NCBI RefSeq assembly: GCF_002865645.1
Contig: NW_020194684.1
Span: 2,419,854 to 2,483,853, forward strand
Reading direction: 5' to 3'
DNA length: 64,000 bases
DNA from: Hyaloscypha bicolor E
Lineage: Eukaryota > Ascomycota > Leotiomycetes > Helotiales > Hyaloscyphaceae
In this document: one piece after another, positions 57,721-64,000 of the stretch
Numbering within the stretch: position 1 is the stretch's first letter
Layout: each line of letters starts with the position of its first letter
Position numbers and translations under genes: made by a program
Notes under the pieces: model-generated
What the model was told of the DNA's origin: nothing
Database searches by the model: none
Seen by the model: only the letters and a program-made list of their open reading frames with translations

Positions 57721-59160
57721 ATTTCTTAATTTCCTAGTTTTTAAAAAAGAAATCCCGTATTTTCTTATTTATTTAAATAATAAAAATATATTTCTTATTT
57801 TTAGTAACTTTATAGATCTTAGTAACTAGCTTTAGAGTATCTTTAATCTTTTATATATTAATAGAGAAAGTATTAGTAAGTTACTAAATATATATTATAT
57901 AGGAAGCTTTAAGGAATTTATTATTAATTCTATAGTATTTTTATTTATAAATAGGTCCTATAATATTATTATATATTTCCTTAAAAATATATTTATCTTA
58001 CTAAATAAATATTAATTTCTATTTAGCTAGTATCTTATAAGTATACTAAATACCTTTATTAAGTTTTCTAGACTTAATACCTTTAGTTTTCTATTTCTTA
58101 ATTCTAGATATAGTTATAGGAATCTTCCTAAATAGTATTTTTTTCTTTAAAATAAAGAGTTTTTCCTTACTTTTCTTTATTTTACTAATCTTATATTTAG
58201 TTTAGTACTTAAATCTCTACTATTTATTAGAAGTTTTAGGCTTAGCTTACTTTCTATTTTTATTAGGTTTTTCTTATCTAGTTATACTAGTTCTACTAGC
58301 TTTACTAGTAGTTTTCTTATTAGGCTTTATTAAATTAGCTTTATTTTTCTTAGCTAGATTCGGTTAAATTAAAGCTAAAATTATAATAGGGGCCTATTTT
58401 TTAGGCTTATCTCAAAAAGCAAAAAAAGACTTATTATTATAAATTCCCTTAATTAGAATTCCAGAAGTATTAAAGATATATTATTTAGCCTTAAGATTAT
58501 TAGCTAATAATAGCTTAAACTCTAATTCTTTATATTCTAAAATAGCTTTAATATACTTAAGTACCTTAGTAATATCTAATTTAATAAATATACTAGTATT
58601 CTAATACTTTTTATCCTTAATATATTCTAAAGTAACTTTATTAATTAATTAAATAGTTTTATATACTAAAGCTTTTATTTTAAAAAGAGAATATAATTTC
58701 TTATAAATATTTTTATTAAGGTTATTATAAATATTATTAATATATTAGCTAAAAGCTTTATTATATAATATGATTTTATTCTAATTCTTGGTTTCTAGAC
58801 TATTTATTATAGTCTTAATCTTATTAAGCTTCTCTTATTTATCTTTGGAAATGCTTTTAATAATATTCTCGAATTCCTTATTATTAGCTTAGTAGTTTTT
58901 TAGTTTTTCCTTAGTTAATTCTAGTTTAGTTCTATCTCTAATAAAGGTTTTTTATTTTAAAAGCTTATTATATATATTACTTAGCTTATCTAGGATATTT
59001 ATATTAAATTTAGTAATTATAACTATTTTTTCTAGTATTAGTAGGCCTGCTATAACTGCCTAAGCTCTTTTAATATTCTAAACTTTAATATTATTAATTT
59101 ATAGGCTTTTAATAATACTATAACTTATAAGAACTAGCTATTATATTTTACTAACTTGAG
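57721..59160 (-). pseudogene. E3 extra ORF, N-terminal part
   Basis: The inverse counterpart of about 21427-22885. It starts near 59160 (minus strand) and runs to the E2 insertion, after which the frame continues in E4 (38222 down to about 36955). It is the third copy of the unknown extra ORF, cut by E2 near codon 485. Confidence 0.6.
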
Positions 59161-61049
59161 AAATCTATTCTTTAGCTATTTTATTATTCTTAATAAGTTA
59201 TAAAAGTATTATTAGTATAATAATTATAGATTATAGAATTAAAGGTTCTCGAGATTATAAGAATTTCTTTTAAATATATTTCAAAATAAAGAATAAATTA
59301 AAATAGATTTAAATTATATAAAAGTATTATATATATTCGAGTTTTTCTTTTTTTCTAGTAAGAAAATAAAGCTAAAATAGTAATATATATACTAGGGAAA
59401 ATAGATATAATAATTAGAAATTAGAAATAATTATAAAAAATAAAATATAGAATTAGGCTTTTATTATAGAAAAAATATATAAATATATATATCTAAGGAA
59501 ATATAATTAAGGAAATAATTAAGGTAAATTAAACTAAATAGTAATAATAAGGAAATAAGAAAGTAATATAATAGAAATATAAATATAATAATAATATCTA
59601 AAGTATTAAAATATAGAAGGAAATAATAAAAATTTTATAATATAGGTATATTCTAATCTCTTATTTATTTAGAAATATTTCTATTAACTTAAAAAATAAT
59701 ATAAAAAAAGAGAAATAATATAGAAAATATATAAAAGATAAAATATATAAATATACTAAAAAATATTAGGAAAATATAAAATAAATATTAATAAAAAAGA
59801 AGTTAGAATAATAGAATTAAGAAATAACTTAAAATAAAATATTATTTTTTCCAAAACTAATTTATATCTTTTCTAAAAGCTAATTATATTTATTTAGTAT
59901 TTATTAAAATCGACTTTATATAATATAAAACTATTTAGTTAATTAAAACTTTAAAATTATATTTATATTTATAAAAGTAATACTAAAGGTATTAGAATAT
60001 ATAAAACGAAAAATTATAAGATAATATAAATAGAATTTATAATACTATTATTAAGTTTAAAATAATTAATATTAAAGTTAATATAAAATATAGAAAAATT
60101 AGGTATTCCGAATTAATATTAAGAATATAGAAATTATTTAGATAATATTTAATAATAAGAATTAGTAAATTATACTAGCTTTTTAAAAAAAAAATAACTA
60201 GTTTCTAGTAATAAAACAATATCTTAATTAGAGAATAAGTTCTATATAAAAGAAGTTCTCTTTATATAGAAATAAGAATATATAATATACTAATTAAGCC
60301 TTAGTATAAGTTTTAAAAATAGCCATAGTTATATTAAAAAGAAAATAGGTTTTCTAATATAAGATAGGCTTTAAATAAGCAGATCTAGTTTATCTAATAT
60401 TCAAGAAATTCCTAGAATTATATATTATAAAATACTTTCGGAAATAACTATTAGATTTAATAAGGTTTCTTTTTTCTTTTATAAGGCTTCTAGTTTAGCT
60501 ATTTCGTTTATATATAATTCCTTATTAGGAAGTTTATTTAAATATTATAAGAAAACTTATAATAGTAGTTTAAGTTAAAGTCAGAATCTATAAATATTAT
60601 AGTTAAGCTTTAGACTAGTATAAGCTATAAGAATAGCTAGTTAAAAAGGCAAGTAAAGTTTCTAAAAGATTTCTAGTTTAGTAAAATATATATAAAAGGC
60701 TCTTTTTCTTCTTTTCTTTTTTCTTATTTCTAAATATAGTTATTATCTATTATTATAATTCGGAATTAAGAGTTTATAAAATAATTTCTTAATTCCCTAT
60801 TTATTTTTATACTAAAAGAAATACTTTATATTTAATTCCTAAAATCTAATAATAGAATTTCATATATTAAGAATACTATCTAGTAATAATAAAAAATAAA
60901 TAATAGTAAAACTCGTCTGATTTCCAGAATAATAGTCTAATAATAATATTTTCTAAAGATTATAGATAATAATTAAAAAGAAAAATCAAAAAGTATATAA
61001 AAAATTAAAAATAATAAACTTTATTCTAGATTAAGAAAAGCCTTTATTA

Positions 61050-63230
61050 TTAAATACTTTCTTCTAGTTCTTTATAAAAGAAATATACTTTATTCTTTCT
61101 AATTCTAGTAATTCTAGAATATATATAATAATACTAATAGCTTTTTTAATCTCCTAAGTACTATTTTACTTATAATATTTTATAACTATTTCCTTTTCTA
61201 GTTCTATATTTATTTATAAATATATACTTATTATTAACTTTATTTTTAGGGAAATACCAGAATTTATTTCTTTTAATAAATTACTTAAGTTAATTTCCGA
61301 TATATATTCTTTAGAATATAATACTATTAAGCTCTTTTAGTATATAGTATTCTTTTAGTTAATTTATATGCCTTACTTTATATAAGCTAAGCTAGTAGTA
61401 TAATAGCTTTATATTCCTTAATTTATCTTAATTTATTAATTTAATATTATATATAAGAACTAGATTCTTTTTAGAAATAGGTTTTAAATAAATCTAATAA
61501 GTAATATTAAATTACTTTTTTCTTTCTTAATATCTTCTATTTTCTTTATTCTAGCTTCTTTAATATCTTTATTTCTTATTTATATTTGCTTTATATATAT
61601 TTCTAGAAATATTTCTCTATTATAGACTTTATTTTATTTAAGTATTTTTAAGTTAAAAAGTATATTTCTATAAATAGTATAGCTTTCTTATTATAGATTA
61701 TATAAAAAGAAATAAATCTAGTTAGTTTATATATAGTAACTTAGTTAGTAAATAGAATATATAATAATAAATCTATTTAAGGCTTCTTTTTACTTATTAT
61801 AAGTATAATAAGTACTTAAATAATTAGTTAATATCTTTTTTTAATTCTATTAATTCTTAGCTTATTAAATTCTTAAATTATTACTTCTTTAAATTCCAAT
61901 TTACTATTTATCTTAAACTACCTAAATAAATCATATCTATAAATAATTTCTTTCTAAATAAACTTAGTAATCTTCTTATTAGTTAGGTTCTTTAAAGATT
62001 TAGCTTTAACTTATTCTAAGAAATTATCTCTAGTAATAACTAATAAGTTATATTCTTTATAATCTAGTAATTTAATTATATTAATCCCAAGGTAATAAAA
62101 AAGAAATATAGCTTTTATTAAATATAGAGCTTCTTCTTATTTCTTTTATTCTTATACTAATAGATTTTATAAGTATTAATATACTTCTATATATAATTAT
62201 AGTAATCTTCCTAGTAATAGTAGCTAGCTACTAAGTAAAAAGTGCTTTTTTTCCCGGTATATCTAATCTTATTATATAGCTTTTTAATAATAATTTCCCT
62301 TTATTTTTAATTATTAATAATAAATTAAGGCAAATATATTTTAGATACTATTCTCTATAATAATTAATTTCTTATACTATAATTTAAAGCTTCTTTATTT
62401 AACTTTCGAAACTCGGCTCTAGATATTTCTTCTAGTCTAGAAAGTATTATAAAGTATTATATAATATTCTAGTATTATTTAAAATAGCTATTATTTAAGA
62501 AATCTAGTAAAATAGTTAGGTTATTAAATAAAATATAAGAATTAGTATTATTATTTACTATTTTACTAGAAATTATATATAAAAGGCTATAGCCTTTATT
62601 ATATAAACTTCCGGATATTATTATTATTTAATATTACTAATTTATTTCTAAATATAATAAGGCTTTAATTATTAATTTCTAGTAACTAGATACTATTATT
62701 TAAATATCTAATAAAGGTTTTAGGAATCCGATTCCTTAAAATAATATTATATAACTAAACCGGAACTACTTTCTTTAACTAAACTTTTTATCTAATAAGT
62801 ACTATTCTAATAATATTAAGCTCTATTACTAACTATTTATTAATATTCTTATTATTTTTAGTATTATTTTCTTATTATAAATATCTTAATAATTTATTAG
62901 TAATAATATATTTAGTTTCTTTAATATACTTAACTTTAAAGTTAAATAGTTAAATTTATACTAGCTAGTAAATAACTAGAGCTTTAGGAAAATCCGTAAC
63001 TATTTTACTTAGCTATATAATAAGTATATTAGTATCTAGTTTAAGAATAAAATAAACTTTATATAACTAGAATTATACTTTTTATAAGTACTTTACTAGT
63101 TCTTAGTATTTTCTCTTAATAATATTATATCTTTATTTAGTATTATTTTAGATTTTAGACTTATATTATATAACTTTCTTTTTCTCTTTATTATTATATT
63201 AACTAAGAATTCCGCCTTATTTATTTAGGC
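61050..63230 (-). pseudogene. pol: E3 pol relic (RNase H end and integrase)
   Basis: The inverse counterpart of E2 44085-45944 plus its continuation. The integrase core is recognisable near 62070-61800 on the minus strand, with the same phrases as E1. Trp, Gln, Asp and Cys codons are mutated as in the other copies. It lacks the RT core because the element is truncated at 63236. Confidence 0.6.
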
Positions 63231-63236
63231 TAGTAT

Positions 63237-64000
63237 AGAAAAATCCCGAATCTTAATAAATAGATAACAATACACATATATGAACAAATATTCCAAATAT
63301 ATTCCATAGAATATTATTAAAATTCTCCTTAGAACTGTAAACGGGATTTTATGATTTATAATAAATAATTATTATAATCTCCAATTCCTTTTGGAATATA
63401 ATTTTCTTGAGTTATTTATCCCGGAATAAAATAGACTTTAAGCCGACAATATAATTTATGGAAAATTTTTGGACTTTAGTATTGAAATTTATTTCAATGT
63501 TATCGGATTTTTCTGGATCAATAATCTTCTCTTTAATATCAAAGATAATATTATCATATCAATAATAATTCGAAATAAATATCCTTATAAATCTTCCTTC
63601 GCGGAGAAATCTCGGAGTCTTTAATGGTTTCTGTGAGAATTTTTATCCTTATACATTAGTTATATTTTGATTTTCCGTTCCATAAATAATCTTAATAATA
63701 AATAAATAATAATAAACTTAATTTCCGAAATATTAATAATGATTTGGATACAAATAATAAAATTATTCTTTTTCTATAATTATATCTTTGATCCCCAATT
63801 ATTTATTAATGATCGATATCCTTAAGGAATTCTTTTCGGAATAAAATATAATGAAATTCATGAATATCAATATAATATTAAATAAATCTTAAATACTCTT
63901 TTAATACTCTTATTAGATAATAATCATTATCTATGATCCGGAATTTATTTTTAATTCCGCCTTATTATGAATCAGATTATTTATTCCTTAGATCTATTAT
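63237..64000. other. AT-rich, non-RIP sequence without identified gene
   Basis: Base pattern changes sharply at 63237: TGA, TCA, CCGGAAT and GGAAT words are common, while CA/TG depletion disappears although the sequence stays AT-rich. I see no open frame of note, no terminal repeat and no match to the E family. It might be unique intergenic DNA, a mitochondrial-type insert or other unrepeated AT-rich sequence; the window ends before its far border. Confidence 0.45.

Larger units (their letters stand above)
57717..63236 (-). mobile_element. E3: 5'-truncated remainder of the E3/E4 copy
   Basis: An inverse copy of the E element from the extra ORF (matching 56165 backward in E2) through the spacer and integrase to the RT end (matching 44085 in E2). 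It carries neither the mariner nor the Helitron insertion, so it confirms both empty sites. It has the internal palindrome at 62572-62607. Homology stops abruptly after TAGTAT at 63236, so the gag, most of RT and the 5' LTR are missing. Confidence 0.88.

Noticed and set aside
1..64000. CRISPR array, bacterial operons or phage
   Set aside because: No spaced direct repeats, no ribosome-binding-site/operon structure; element types are eukaryotic and fungal.
63237..64000. Mitochondrial DNA insertion
   Set aside because: Composition would fit, but I see no mitochondrial gene, intron or tRNA in it; left as unidentified.

Overview
This window looks like a repeat-filled, AT-rich block of a filamentous ascomycete nuclear genome. 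It is dominated by dead transposable elements, and I found no intact host gene. The organism type is inferred from three things: the element families (fungal Gypsy and Copia LTR retrotransposons, a RepHel Helitron, a Tc1/mariner element), the near absence of CpA and TpG dinucleotides over most of the window, and coding relics in which TAA/TAG stand where Gln or Trp codons are expected. That pattern is the signature of repeat-induced point mutation (RIP). I cannot name the species.

Layout. 1-5151: old, heavily mutated DNA holding two unidentified convergent coding relics, a purine-rich repeat, a 183-bp MITE with TTA duplications (3038-3220) and a ~60-bp minisatellite. 5152-24470: Gypsy copy E1 (303-bp LTRs, ATAT target duplication), split by a 6.37-kb Copia element on the minus strand (9903-16276, duplication ATAAC). 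24475-31100: a less mutated island with frame-broken coding relics, a 1.2-kb non-autonomous hAT element (28762-29963, 8-bp duplication) that itself carries a 163-bp MITE with perfect 26-bp inverted ends, and a tRNA-like relic. 31104-31985: a Copia fragment. About 32270-36639: a second Gypsy family (G2, minus strand). 36640-38226 and 57717-63236: the two halves of a minus-strand copy of the E family (E4 and E3), split by copy E2 (38227-57716, TTAT duplication). E2 is itself split by a Tc1/mariner element (45945-47312) and an autonomous-type Helitron (47492-52637). 63237-64000: AT-rich sequence that is not RIP-like and matches nothing else here.

The E family is the most interesting content. After the nested insertions are removed, each complete copy is about 12.95 kb. 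It has gag, pol (RT, RNase H, integrase), a ~1.9-kb spacer, and then an extra sense-strand reading frame of about 910 codons between integrase and the 3' LTR. I cannot assign that frame to a known family. Because three copies lie in one window, they serve as empty-site controls for one another: insertion points, target duplications and nesting order can be read directly. A 36-bp near-palindrome occurs in the E-family LTR, inside E-family pol, and in the unrelated Copia element.

Order of events inferred from nesting: G2; then the E3/E4 copy; then E2; then mariner and Helitron inside E2. Separately, E1 came before its Copia insertion. Mutation load agrees: LTR elements are saturated, the Helitron and mariner are intermediate, and the small MITEs and hAT element are almost clean.
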